From Maribacter sp. MJ134 (lineage in GTDB: Bacteria; Bacteroidota; Bacteroidia; Flavobacteriales; Flavobacteriaceae), in contig NZ_CP034570.1 in the NCBI RefSeq assembly GCF_003970695.1, forward strand, positions 3,162,001 to 3,226,000: DNA of 64,000 nt. The letters are read 5' to 3'. Below are positions 52,909 to 62,112 of this stretch, in pieces. The notes under the pieces were generated by a model. That model worked only from the letters and a program-made list of their open reading frames with translations. It searched no databases and was not told the origin of the DNA. Each line of letters begins with the position of its first letter. Position 1 is the stretch's first letter. The position numbers were made by a program, and so were the translations under genes.

Positions 52909-53325
52909 TTATTGTCCGCTACACTTGTCGCATACTCCCTTTAAAACTAAATTCGCATCTTCGGCCACAAAGCCTTTCGGCAGGTTGATATGTGGAATTT
53001 TCTGTTCGGTCAGGCACACTGTTTCACCGCAATTGCCACAGTGAAAGTGCAGGTGCAGATCTCGCTCCAGTTCACAGTTGCAACCTTCTTCACATAATGC
53101 ATATTTCGTCATTCCCGTACCATCATCTATCTGGTGGACAATGGCCTTGTCCTCAAAGGTCTTAAGGGTTCTGTATAGTGTTGTCCTGTCCGCCTTTGCA
53201 AAGGCGTTTTCAATGTCCGATAAGGTTTTGGCAGCATTGCTCCTGGCCAAGAATTGGAAGACCAACAAACGCATTGCTGTAGGGCGCACCCCTTTTTCTT
53301 CCATAAATTTATCTGCTTGTATCAT
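52909..53325 (-). CDS. Fur-family transcriptional regulator (Zur-like)
   Basis: 138 residues: N-terminal winged helix (MRLLVFQFLARSNAAKTLSD and RTTLYRTLKTFEDKAIVHQI), then a metal-binding C-terminal domain with HLHFHCGNCGETVCL and a final CDKCSGQ CxxC pair, the structural zinc site. Members sense iron, zinc or peroxide; the adjacent zinc-type ATPase suggests Zur. It lies between the TonB receptor (11 bases) and the ATPase (44 bases) genes on one strand, so the three share one transcript. Confidence 0.87.
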   Translation of the reverse strand: MIQADKFMEEKGVRPTAMRLLVFQFLARSNAAKTLSDIENAFAKADRTTLYRTLKTFEDKAIVHQIDDGTGMTKYALCEEGCNCELERDLHLHFHCGNCGETVCLTEQKIPHINLPKGFVAEDANLVLKGVCDKCSGQ

Positions 53326-53336
53326 GGTATCGTTGA

Positions 53337-55517
53337 TTAATCATTGTCTTCGTTTCCAAATGGTTTCAAAATAAGGCCTACACTAAATATAAATCCATCC
53401 GTTGGGGCATAGATTTCCGGAAAGGTAGGGTTTTCATGGGGTGGCAGTACCAGAGGAGAGAAACGGCTTTGCCTCCTGTCCGTGAAATTTTCAAAATTAA
53501 TGAATGTACTTCCCCACTTAAAGTTACGCATCAACAACAATCCCATGGTAACGAAATCAGTAGTTTCTGTTCCATTGGAGAGCAATTGCTTTCCAGTGTA
53601 ATAGGTCTCATAACCGACACGCCATTTTTCGGATTCGTACATCAAAACGCTTCCAGCATTATGCTTAGCGGTCAAAGGTTTTTGGGGATTGCCCGGCAAA
53701 TAGTTTAATCTTGTATCGATAAGGGCATAATTCAGGAACCATCGAAAATCCTTATAGGTAAATTTGATGTTCGTCTCCGCACCCTTACTCAATATTTCCC
53801 CGGCTGCATTTTCGAACTGGAACAAACCACTATCCAAAGAATTGAGCAACAATCCGTTTCTGATAGCAGTCAAATAGAACAATTGGTTGACGGAAAAGCC
53901 CACTTCGTCCGAAAGTCTCGTCCGGTAATTGAAATCAAGGTTAAGGCCATAGGATCGTTCAGCTTTCAAGCTTTCCCTATCGATTGGAAGCACATCCCTA
54001 AAATTGATGAATTCAGCCTCCTCCGTAAAAATATCGGGTATTTTATAGCCAAGACCACCACCGAATCTGCTTGAAAAATTGGTGTTGGATTTATACAACA
54101 ATGAGATTCTAGGTAAAGGAAAAAATCCCCAATCCTCGGCATAATCGGTGCGTATGCCTGTTTCAAGAATCCATCGCTCTGAAAGGTCATGGATACTATT
54201 TGCGAAAAGGCCATAAGTATTATCATTCTGGTCACGTTCCAAGGGATTATCCAATTCATCAAATGATGTGGTATAAAGGTTGGCCCCCAACACCCAATCC
54301 GATTTTAGGCCCTGTCTCTGATAGGAAGCTTCGGTAAAAGTGTTCCATTGTGTTCCTTTGAATGACAAATCAGGTATTTCTAGACTTCTGTCAAAAAAAG
54401 AGATGCTGTTCTTGACCGAAATGGATTGGGTCGAATCCAACTTGGTTTCGAAGACAGCTTGTGTGCTAATCCGTTTGGACAGGTTCTCTTCGGTATATTG
54501 ATGAATCCCGTTCTCGCCCTCCTTAATTTTTGTGATATCCCCACCTTGTCTATCATCATAGGTTCCGTTGACTCCAAACCAAATTGTGGTATTCCCGGAA
54601 GGGTAATAGAAAAGTTTGGGATTAAAACTTAAGGAACGTGTTCGAGGTAAGTTGCTGAACCCATCATCCTCTGGGTCAAAAACTTTTTGTAAATGACCAG
54701 AGCCGTAAAGTGTCCATCCCCATTTATCTTTTCGTTCGCCATAGAAAACGTTGGCGGTGCTTCCCAAGGCTTGGGTCTGTGTTAGCATAATATCCAGTTC
54801 TGGGTCTTCATTCGGGGTTTTGGATACCATATTGACCAAACCGGCTATGGCACCGCCACCGTACAAAGTGGAAGAACTTCCCTTTACGATTTCAAACTGC
54901 CTCAGATCTAATGGCGGTATTTGTAAAATGCTCAATCCGCTTGAGAAACCTCCGTATAGTGGAAATCCATCCCTTAGGAGTTGGGTATAACGACCGTCCA
55001 ATCCTTGGATCCGAATATTGGTATTGGCACTACTCAATGAGGTTTGCTGCATCTGGATTCCCGTACTTTCCCGCAGTACCATAGAAATGTTCGTTGGGTT
55101 CATTACAGCCTTTTCCCCCAACTCCTCGACCCCAATGAACTCTATTCGGGTCGGTATTCTTTTTATGGTACGGGTACTTCTTGTGGACTGCACTACCACT
55201 TCGTCCAGGGCGTTGGCACCTTCCTTAAGATAAAAGACCAATTCGACACTTGTAGGTACAATGATATTGGTTTGCAATGTCTCAAAACCCAAATAGGAGA
55301 TTTGAAGATTGTATGGGCCATCTGGCACATCCTCTAACAAGGCTACACCATCAAAATCTGTCGTTGTCCCTTTATTCAGGCTTTCGATATAGACGGTCGC
55401 CCCAAGCAATGGCTCTTTTTCTTCTGCTGTAAAAATCTTGATTTCCAAAGTGTTCTGTGCATAACTGAATACACAGAACATAAGCATAAGCCATATGCTT
55501 ATCCCGTATTTATTCAT
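53337..55517 (-). CDS. TonB-dependent receptor (metal operon)
   Basis: 726 residues from ATG 55517; an 18-residue upstream extension is unlikely. A signal peptide (ISIWLMLMFCVFSYAQ) precedes a carboxypeptidase-regulatory-like domain (KEPLLGATVYIESLNKGTTT), a plug domain (GLDGRYTQLLRDGFPLYGG, near residue 170) and a barrel ending FSVGLILKPFG. It lies in one operon with a Fur-family regulator and a metal ATPase, so it most likely takes up a metal chelate, for example zinc when regulated by Zur. The substrate is not proven. Confidence 0.88.
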   Translation of the reverse strand: MNKYGISIWLMLMFCVFSYAQNTLEIKIFTAEEKEPLLGATVYIESLNKGTTTDFDGVALLEDVPDGPYNLQISYLGFETLQTNIIVPTSVELVFYLKEGANALDEVVVQSTRSTRTIKRIPTRIEFIGVEELGEKAVMNPTNISMVLRESTGIQMQQTSLSSANTNIRIQGLDGRYTQLLRDGFPLYGGFSSGLSILQIPPLDLRQFEIVKGSSSTLYGGGAIAGLVNMVSKTPNEDPELDIMLTQTQALGSTANVFYGERKDKWGWTLYGSGHLQKVFDPEDDGFSNLPRTRSLSFNPKLFYYPSGNTTIWFGVNGTYDDRQGGDITKIKEGENGIHQYTEENLSKRISTQAVFETKLDSTQSISVKNSISFFDRSLEIPDLSFKGTQWNTFTEASYQRQGLKSDWVLGANLYTTSFDELDNPLERDQNDNTYGLFANSIHDLSERWILETGIRTDYAEDWGFFPLPRISLLYKSNTNFSSRFGGGLGYKIPDIFTEEAEFINFRDVLPIDRESLKAERSYGLNLDFNYRTRLSDEVGFSVNQLFYLTAIRNGLLLNSLDSGLFQFENAAGEILSKGAETNIKFTYKDFRWFLNYALIDTRLNYLPGNPQKPLTAKHNAGSVLMYESEKWRVGYETYYTGKQLLSNGTETTDFVTMGLLLMRNFKWGSTFINFENFTDRRQSRFSPLVLPPHENPTFPEIYAPTDGFIFSVGLILKPFGNEDND

Positions 55518-55577
55518 TTTAATTTTAATTGAATTGACTAAATTTTTAGGAGAACGATCATTTGATCGCATAGGTAA

Positions 55578-55895
55578 TTAGCCAATAATCCGTGGGGGTT
55601 GAAAGAGGGAGAACACTAGGTCTTCGCTGACACTTTCAAAATGGGAAAAACATTCTTGGGCAATCGTGGGTTCGATAGGTTTAAAAATATCCAAACCAAA
55701 AACAAGGGTATGGGAATGACAGCAATGGCACTGACAAAAAGGCGAGCAAAGTTCACAATCGCCGTGTTCTTGGTTCTGGTCGAAATCCACTTGAAACTCT
55801 GTTGTAACCGAATCGGAAATTTGACCATCATCTCCACAAGGCACTACATTGAGTGCCAAAAAATAAAGGGATAGTATGACCGCTAAAAATTTCAT
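55578..55895 (-). CDS. Cys-rich exported protein (DUF6660-like)
   Basis: 105 residues: a signal peptide (LAVILSLYFLALNVVPCG), then a mature part with a cysteine/histidine cluster, CELCSPFCQCHCCHSHTLVFG, consistent with metal binding in the periplasm. It resembles the DUF6660 family often found beside TonB receptors in flavobacteria. It is the first gene of the zinc-type operon, 60 bases before the receptor. Confidence 0.72.
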   Translation of the reverse strand: MKFLAVILSLYFLALNVVPCGDDGQISDSVTTEFQVDFDQNQEHGDCELCSPFCQCHCCHSHTLVFGLDIFKPIEPTIAQECFSHFESVSEDLVFSLFQPPRIIG

Positions 55896-55899
55896 AGTG

Positions 55900-55907
55900 C
55901 AAAGATA
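55900..55907 (-). promoter_or_regulatory. Candidate -7 box (TATCTTTG) of the zinc-type operon
   Basis: On the minus strand TATCTTTG lies 4 bases before the DUF6660-like ATG and fits the -7 consensus exactly. Two TTGCA motifs lie just upstream (around 55920-55937), inside a partial palindrome TCCAGT-GCA-ACTGGA at 55916-55930. Confidence 0.5.
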
Positions 55908-55915
55908 ACCGATTT

Positions 55916-55930
55916 CCAGTGCAACTGGAT
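55916..55930. promoter_or_regulatory. Candidate operator palindrome TCCAGT-N3-ACTGGA
   Basis: A perfect 6-3-6 inverted repeat placed just upstream of the -7 box at 55900-55907, between the divergent-looking metal operons. It overlaps one of the TTGCA motifs. It could be the operator of the Fur-family regulator or of another sensor. Confidence 0.45.
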
Positions 55931-55992
55931 TGCAAAGAATAGCTTTTCGTATAATCCCATAAGGGGCTTTTTGGACAATGCTTTTCCTTCAT

Positions 55993-57273
55993 TTACTCAA
56001 TCCCCTCATGCCCTTCATGCCCAGTCATAGTCTTTCCGCCTTCATCGTTCATCATAGATTTTTTACCCTTCAATTGCGCTGCGGCATCAACGGTAAAAGT
56101 TCCATTGGTCACGATTTCATCGCCGTATTCCAAGCCTGAAAGAACGATGTAGCCACCGTTAACCGCATCTCCAATGGAAATTTCCCGCATCTCAAAAGTA
56201 GGGCTGTTGGGGTCGGTCTTGACGTAAACTACTGAACGTTCGCCGGTCCATAGGACGGCACTTTCTGGAATTACTAGGGTGTCATCCTTTTTATCTGATG
56301 TCAAAGCCAACGAACCCGCTACGAACATTCCCGGTTTTAATTGCCCGTTTAGGTTGTTCAAAACGGCACGGACTTCGATGGTTCTTGTGGAGGAATTGAG
56401 TATTGGGTCAATAAAAGAAATCTTGGCATTGAATTTTTTATCGGGATAGGACTTGGTAACAATATCGATATTCTGCCCTTCCTTCAAAAGGGAAACCTGA
56501 TTTTCATAGGCATCGAAAACGGCCCATACGGTTCCCAAATTGGCTATTTTAAAAAGGGGCGAACCCTTTTTTACATAGTCCCCGGCCTCGACCATAATCT
56601 CGGATACCGTGCCGGAAACATTTGCATAAATCGGAAAATTCTCTTGTACCTTGCCCGGTGCCTCAATCTGCCCGATCTGTTTTTCGGAAAGTTTCCAAAG
56701 CTTCAATTTGTTTCGTACCGCTTTATATAATTCAGGTTGCGATTCCTTTAGACTGGCAGCGGTGATCAATTCCTGTTGCGCGGAAACCAATTCGGGGGAA
56801 TAAAGTGTAGCGAGTTGCTCCCCATTTCGGACTTCTTCGCCCTCGGAATTGACAAACAGTTTCTCGATACGGCCATCAAAATAAGAGGCCTGGGTCGCGA
56901 CCGCTTTTTCATTTTCTTCTATGGTTCCCGAAAGTTTGAGGGTGTTATCTTTTGAAGTACCTGAACCGACGGTCGTAGTCCTAATATCTGCCAACGACAT
57001 AGCATTTTTTGTCATTTTGAACTGGCCCATGGCCATGCCCTCATCATTTGATTCCGCGGGAATCAAATCCATGCCACAAATGGGGCAATCGCCCGGTTCA
57101 GGCTGCATGATCTGGGGGTGCATCGAACACGTCCACATTTCGCCCGATTCCATTTCTTGGGTGTGGTCGTGTTCGGGGTTCATTCCATCGTTAGAATTAC
57201 TACCAAAAATGAGCCAGCCACAAAGTAGCCCTACCAGTACTGCAATAGCGATATAAATGATGTTTTTGTTCAT
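55993..57273 (-). CDS. RND efflux periplasmic adaptor (CusB-like)
   Basis: 426 residues from ATG 57273 (the earlier in-frame TTG at 57291 would overlap DUF305). An N-terminal anchor (IIYIAIAVLVGLLCGWLIFG) precedes a heavy-metal-binding domain, WTCSMHPQIMQPEPGDCPIC, then the membrane-fusion core: a lipoyl-like AGDYVKKGSPLFKIA block and beta-barrel. It would bridge the CusA-like pump and TolC-like protein and deliver metal from its own Cys/Met sites. It is the last gene of the copper-type operon. Confidence 0.9.
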   Translation of the reverse strand: MNKNIIYIAIAVLVGLLCGWLIFGSNSNDGMNPEHDHTQEMESGEMWTCSMHPQIMQPEPGDCPICGMDLIPAESNDEGMAMGQFKMTKNAMSLADIRTTTVGSGTSKDNTLKLSGTIEENEKAVATQASYFDGRIEKLFVNSEGEEVRNGEQLATLYSPELVSAQQELITAASLKESQPELYKAVRNKLKLWKLSEKQIGQIEAPGKVQENFPIYANVSGTVSEIMVEAGDYVKKGSPLFKIANLGTVWAVFDAYENQVSLLKEGQNIDIVTKSYPDKKFNAKISFIDPILNSSTRTIEVRAVLNNLNGQLKPGMFVAGSLALTSDKKDDTLVIPESAVLWTGERSVVYVKTDPNSPTFEMREISIGDAVNGGYIVLSGLEYGDEIVTNGTFTVDAAAQLKGKKSMMNDEGGKTMTGHEGHEGIE

Positions 57274-57277
57274 AATT

Positions 57278-57757
57278 TTATTCGTTTTCAAGACGTTCGA
57301 TCATCTGTTTCATTTCCTCAATTTCCTTACGTTGCGCTTTGATAATATCCTCAGCTAATTTCTTAACCTCTGGATCTTGAATATCGGCGCGTTCACTTGT
57401 CAATATAGCTATCGAGTGATGCGGTATCATCGCTTTCATCCAAAGCACGTCGCCAACGATAGGTGCTTGAACTCTCACTAAACCTAACGCACCTAAGAAA
57501 AGAACCAAACTGCCTACGAGTATACCTATATTCTTCTTTTTGTCGTTGTACATTTTGCGCATAAAGAACCACATTATCACAGCCATTGCAGCGATGCCCA
57601 AGCAAACCATATAGAAACGGGTCAAGCTAAAAAATACATGGTCTAAGGAATACGTGTTTAAATGCATCGTAATGTACATCGCTACAAATGAGCAAGCAAG
57701 CATCATGAAGAATGTCTTATAGTTTCCGTCTTTTGAATGTTGTTTTGAATTTTCCAT
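57278..57757 (-). CDS. DUF305 membrane protein
   Basis: 159 residues: two to three membrane segments (FFMMLACSFVAMYITMHLN, YMVCLGIAAMAVIMWFFM, IGILVGSLVLFLGALGLV) and a C-terminal DUF305-type helix, MIPHHSIAILTSERADIQ, then DPEVKKLAEDIIKAQRKEIEEM. The His-His motif (MIPHHS) is the mark of the family, often linked to copper handling. It lies between copA (24 bases) and the adaptor gene (4 bases). Confidence 0.85.
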   Translation of the reverse strand: MENSKQHSKDGNYKTFFMMLACSFVAMYITMHLNTYSLDHVFFSLTRFYMVCLGIAAMAVIMWFFMRKMYNDKKKNIGILVGSLVLFLGALGLVRVQAPIVGDVLWMKAMIPHHSIAILTSERADIQDPEVKKLAEDIIKAQRKEIEEMKQMIERLENE

Positions 57758-57781
57758 TTTTTAGGTTTTATGTTCATTAAA

Positions 57782-60286
57782 TTATTTAATTGATATTGTC
57801 CGTAATCTAAGGGCATTGGCTATGACCGATACGGAACTGAAACTCATGGCCAAGGCTGCTATCATAGGGGAAAGCAGAATTCCGAAAAACGGATAAAGAA
57901 CCCCTGCGGCAATCGGTACGCCCAAAGTGTTATAAATAAGGGCGAAGAACAGGTTCTGCTTGATATTCCTCATTACGGCATCGCTCAGGTTTTTTGCTTT
58001 AACGATGCCATTTAAATCGCCTTTTACCAAAGTAATCGCCGCGCTCTCGATGGCGACATCTGTACCTGTTCCCATGGCAATGCCCACATCGCTTTTTGCC
58101 AATGCAGGGGCATCGTTGATGCCATCGCCGGCCATTGCGACCACTTTACCGCTTTCCTGAAGTTTTTCGACTTCCCTTAGTTTGTCCCCTGGTAACATTC
58201 CTGCCTTAAAATCGGCGAGGTTCAGTTCGCTGGCCACGGCCTGTGCCGTATCATGATTATCGCCCGTAAGCATAATCACATCAATACCTTTTTCCTGTAA
58301 CTCCTTGATAGCCTTGGCACTTGTTTTCTTGATTTTGTCCCCAATGACAACATAGCCCGAAACCGTTCCGTCAATGGCGATATACGAAACCGTCTTTCCC
58401 TGTTTTTGGTAGGTTTTAGCCTCGTCCTTCATTTCCGACGAAATGGTCGAATTGGCATAGTCCATCATTTTAGGATTGCCCAAATCCAACTTTTTGCCAT
58501 CGACTTTTCCCTCTACACCTTTTCCGGTTACCGCACTGAATCCATCGACCTTTTTGATTTCCGTATTTTGTTCCTTTCCATAGCTTACGGTCGCTTCCGC
58601 CAGTGGATGCTCACTATTGCTGTTCAATGAGACGATATACTGCAATATCTCTTCCTCGGAATAGGTGTTGCCGAACACACCTATCTTTTCTACGGCGGGT
58701 TTTCCTTCGGTAATGGTTCCCGTTTTGTCCACGATAAGCGTATTGACCTTGTTCATTTTTTCCAAGGCTTCGGCATTCTTGATGAGTACACCGTTCTGCG
58801 CTCCTTTGCCCACACCGACCATTACGGACATCGGCGTTGCCAATCCCAATGCACAGGGGCAGGCGATGATGAGTACGGCGATGGCGTTGACCAAAGCAAA
58901 GACGTAGGCCGGATCAGGCCCCCAAACTGCCCAAACGATAAATGTGATTATCGCGATCAGTACTACAATGGGCACAAAATATGCGGATACCGTATCGGCC
59001 AAGTTTTGTATGGGTGCACGGCTACGGCTGGCATCGTTTACCATGTGGATGATTTGCGAGAGCAAGGTGTCCGAACCTACTTTCTCCGCCTTCATCAAAA
59101 AAGACTGGTTTCCGTTTATCGTTCCGCTACTGACCTTATTATCTACCGATTTATTGACCGGAATAGGTTCGCCCGTAATCATCGATTCATCCACGGACGT
59201 ACTCCCCTCGGTCACTATGCCATCCACAGGAATTTTGTCCCCCGGCTTTACCTTTAGAATATCGCCCAATGCTATTTTGTCAATGGATACTTCCACTTCT
59301 TCGCCATCGACAATTTTAACGGCTTTGTTCGGGGCGAGTTTCAGCAGTTCCTTTACCGCCGAGTTGGTCTTGCTGTGAGCGCGGGCTTCCAACAGTTGGC
59401 CTAACAGTACCAAGGTCAGAATAACGGTAGCCGCCTCAAAATAGACATGGACTGCCCCTGATTCCGTCTTGAACTCTGATGGGAATATATCAGGGAACAC
59501 CATACCGACCACACTGAATAGCCAAGCTACCCCTGCACCGATACCGATAAGCGTGAACATATTTAGATTCCACGTTTTGATACTGCGGCAGGCCCGTTCG
59601 AAGAACATCCAAGTGGCGTAGAACACCACGGGAATCGATAGTACAAACTGAATCCAATTCCAGTTTTTCTGTTCCAAGATATCGTATAACGGATTGTTGG
59701 TAATCATTTCACTCATCGCGATCAGGAAGATCGGCAATGTAAACGCTGCGGCAACCCAGAACTTTTTAAGTAACTTTCTATAGGTCTTCTCCTCTGCGGA
59801 AATGTCGGGTTGCATTGGCACCAGATCCATACCACATATTGGGCAGCTTCCCGGTTCGTCCTTAACCACTTCGGGATGCATCGGGCATGTCCATTGTTCG
59901 GAAGATAAAACGGACAGATTTTGTTCCTCGACCAAATCCATTCCGCATACGGGACAATCGCCCGGTTTGTCATAGGTTTTGTCGCCTTCGCAATGCATCG
60001 GACAATAGAAGGTTCCCGTTCCCTTTCCTTGGAAGGTATCTTCTTTTTTGCTTTGATGTTCGTGCTGATGCTCCCCGTTTTGATGGATGCTGTACTGACC
60101 GCCATCATTCTTTAAGGCTTCCTGCAATTTTTCGATGGGGATATGTTTTTCCATCTCAATGTTAGCTTCCGATTTTCCCAAATCGACAGAAACTTGGGTC
60201 ACACCTTCCACTTCGGAAAGTGTTTTCTCCACATGGCTTCGACAGCCGTTGCAGGTCATTCCGTGTATGTGATAGGTGTGTTTCAT
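57782..60286 (-). CDS. copA: Copper-translocating P-type ATPase CopA
   Basis: 834 residues. An N-terminal HMA domain has the CxxC metal site in HGMTCNGCRSHVEK (Cys12, Cys15). Two heavy-metal-binding (YHS-like) domains follow, FYCPMHCEGDKTYDKPGDCPVC and a second, WTCPMHPEVVKDEPGSCPIC. The transmembrane core has CPC in IACPCALGLATP, phosphorylation Asp in IVDKTGTITEG, and GDGINDAPALAKSDVGIAMG. The pattern is Cu(I) (P1B-1) export. The doubled YHS-like domains are an unusual extra for a short CopA. It is 3 bases from the DUF3347 gene. Confidence 0.92.
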   Translation of the reverse strand: MKHTYHIHGMTCNGCRSHVEKTLSEVEGVTQVSVDLGKSEANIEMEKHIPIEKLQEALKNDGGQYSIHQNGEHQHEHQSKKEDTFQGKGTGTFYCPMHCEGDKTYDKPGDCPVCGMDLVEEQNLSVLSSEQWTCPMHPEVVKDEPGSCPICGMDLVPMQPDISAEEKTYRKLLKKFWVAAAFTLPIFLIAMSEMITNNPLYDILEQKNWNWIQFVLSIPVVFYATWMFFERACRSIKTWNLNMFTLIGIGAGVAWLFSVVGMVFPDIFPSEFKTESGAVHVYFEAATVILTLVLLGQLLEARAHSKTNSAVKELLKLAPNKAVKIVDGEEVEVSIDKIALGDILKVKPGDKIPVDGIVTEGSTSVDESMITGEPIPVNKSVDNKVSSGTINGNQSFLMKAEKVGSDTLLSQIIHMVNDASRSRAPIQNLADTVSAYFVPIVVLIAIITFIVWAVWGPDPAYVFALVNAIAVLIIACPCALGLATPMSVMVGVGKGAQNGVLIKNAEALEKMNKVNTLIVDKTGTITEGKPAVEKIGVFGNTYSEEEILQYIVSLNSNSEHPLAEATVSYGKEQNTEIKKVDGFSAVTGKGVEGKVDGKKLDLGNPKMMDYANSTISSEMKDEAKTYQKQGKTVSYIAIDGTVSGYVVIGDKIKKTSAKAIKELQEKGIDVIMLTGDNHDTAQAVASELNLADFKAGMLPGDKLREVEKLQESGKVVAMAGDGINDAPALAKSDVGIAMGTGTDVAIESAAITLVKGDLNGIVKAKNLSDAVMRNIKQNLFFALIYNTLGVPIAAGVLYPFFGILLSPMIAALAMSFSSVSVIANALRLRTISIK

Positions 60287-60289
60287 ATT

Positions 60290-60844
60290 TTACTTTTTTA
60301 TGGTTTCAGTAACCTTTCCACACTTCAACATTTTATCCCCGTAGTATGGATTCTTTATTTCCTCCACATTGGAAATCCAGTAACCGCCCTTACCGTCAAA
60401 TGCCATTGGGCAAAACTGTTTGTAGATTGCCCCTTCGGAAATCGATTCCTTGAACATCGGCTCCACCTTTTCGGTAAATTGGGAAAAGAACTCCCGTTGC
60501 TTTTCAATATCATCGGCTTCGGCCATGGCCATTGCCATCGATTTCATTTCTTCCCGTTCTTCTGAAAAACTCTCCGCCAGATTTCCCGCGGCCGTTTGTA
60601 CTTCCCCAGCATCGGAATTGACCAAGGCCATACGGATCTGTTGATAGTTATGGAAAACCTTGCCCGTCATGCCATCCGAAAAGGACGCATCTGCCATCTC
60701 AGCCGTATTCTCCTTCTTGGTTTCTATTTCTTCAGGAGTACTGATTTTGGCATCCTGTTTATTCTTTGTTTCCCCACATGAAGCCAAAGTGATCAGTGTT
60801 ATTGTTGCGATTGTCAGTGTTACATTTCGTTTCATTTTTTTCAT
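60290..60844 (-). CDS. DUF3347-domain lipoprotein
   Basis: 184 residues: lipobox LITLASCGE, then a helical DUF3347 region (VFHNYQQIRMALVNSDAGEVQ at about 70-90, and EEREEMKSMAMAMAEADDIEK) and a C-terminal QFCPMAFDGKGGYWISN metal-type motif with Cys and Met residues. DUF3347 proteins are found with copper efflux genes and probably bind copper. The C-terminal YYGDKMLKCGK adds a second Cys. The start ATG is 50 bases from the TolC-like stop. Confidence 0.84.
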   Translation of the reverse strand: MKKMKRNVTLTIATITLITLASCGETKNKQDAKISTPEEIETKKENTAEMADASFSDGMTGKVFHNYQQIRMALVNSDAGEVQTAAGNLAESFSEEREEMKSMAMAMAEADDIEKQREFFSQFTEKVEPMFKESISEGAIYKQFCPMAFDGKGGYWISNVEEIKNPYYGDKMLKCGKVTETIKK

Positions 60845-60894
60845 TTTTAGAATTTATATTAGAGATCGATAATCAGTTATTTGTATTCAGTTTT

Positions 60895-62112
60895 TTATTG
60901 ATTCGTTACATAGTTTATGATGCTCATTTGGACATAGTAATTTTTGACGGCCTCTATTCCGTTCATCTGAAATTTCAGTTGCAGTTCCTGAATGTCCAAC
61001 ACATCATTGAAGTCTATGGTTCCCGTTTCATAATTCTTGATCAGGATTTCCTCGGCGTCGTTTGCCCGTTCCAGATTCTTTAGCTGCGTTTCGTATTTGA
61101 TCCGTGCAGCTTCTCGACTATTAATAGCATCGCTCAAAAAGGTTTCCAATAGGTTTTTTCGATTCTCTTTTTGGGCGTTGATCTCCTCTTGTCGCAATTC
61201 GTTCTGTACGGTTTTCGATTTGTATTTATTGTTGAAAATGGGAACGGACAAGGACACCATCGGCATCAAGATGTCCTTACCATTGTCGCTGAAATTCATT
61301 CCGGCCCTATCGGCTACGGGAATATAATCCAATCCAAAACCGAGATTGGGATTGGCTTCTTTTTGGTTCAGGATTTCCGATTGCGCTATGGATTCATAGA
61401 GCCTATCATACTTCTCCAATTCGGGATGCACTTCCAATCGGGACTGTTGAATTTCAGTTGGTTCATATATTGTTAGAGAATCGACAAGCTCGATAGCGAA
61501 GGAATCTTCCCTGTTCAGCAGCTTATTGAACCTTGTCCTTTCTGTTTGATACTCTTGTTCCAAGACCAATTTGTTTTCTTCCAGTTCATTTTGGCGAATC
61601 TGAAGGCGAAGGACATCCACCGCCGATGCCTTGCCCACTTCTACGGAAGTCAATGCCAATCTTTCATAGGTTTTTAGGAGCTGGATATTTTCATCCAAAA
61701 CCTTTTGTTTTTCCTTGATCGCGAAAAGTGCATAATAGGATTGGGACACCGACAGGCGTAATTTTCGTTTGGTAATCGCGATATCCAGATAATCCACTTC
61801 GGCCAACGAGCTGGCATAATTCTCCCGAGCGGTAATGGTACCGAACCAAGGCAGCATTTGTTTGATGGAAAACCGTGCCTTTTGTGCGCCTGTTCTTGTT
61901 TCGGGTTCGCTAACGAAAACACCCGCACTTAACTCTGTATTGGGCAGGGCATCCGCTTCAGCGATTTTTTCCTTCGCAATATTGTACTTGATTTCAAAGG
62001 CCTGTACCTCGGGATTGTTGTTTTCCGCCTCTTGGATATAGGAGTCCAAGGTCTGGGCATTTGCAGCCAAAACCGATAAAAACCCAAGTGCTATTGTCGC
62101 TATTCTTTTCAT
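60895..62112 (-). CDS. TolC family outer-membrane protein
   Basis: 405 residues with a signal peptide (TIALGFLSVLAANAQ) and the TolC helical-hairpin repeat pattern: NNPEVQAFEIKYNIAKEKIAEADALPN in the first half and the similar SLSVPIFNNKYKSKTVQNELRQEEIN in the second. It would form the outer-membrane channel of the RND pump. Its start overlaps the RND gene stop by 4 bases. Confidence 0.9.
   Translation of the reverse strand: MKRIATIALGFLSVLAANAQTLDSYIQEAENNNPEVQAFEIKYNIAKEKIAEADALPNTELSAGVFVSEPETRTGAQKARFSIKQMLPWFGTITARENYASSLAEVDYLDIAITKRKLRLSVSQSYYALFAIKEKQKVLDENIQLLKTYERLALTSVEVGKASAVDVLRLQIRQNELEENKLVLEQEYQTERTRFNKLLNREDSFAIELVDSLTIYEPTEIQQSRLEVHPELEKYDRLYESIAQSEILNQKEANPNLGFGLDYIPVADRAGMNFSDNGKDILMPMVSLSVPIFNNKYKSKTVQNELRQEEINAQKENRKNLLETFLSDAINSREAARIKYETQLKNLERANDAEEILIKNYETGTIDFNDVLDIQELQLKFQMNGIEAVKNYYVQMSIINYVTNQ

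Noticed and set aside
58944-59378. Long plus-strand frame opposite copA
   Set aside because: It is a shadow of the copA coding sequence in a GC-richer region; the protein looks like no known family.
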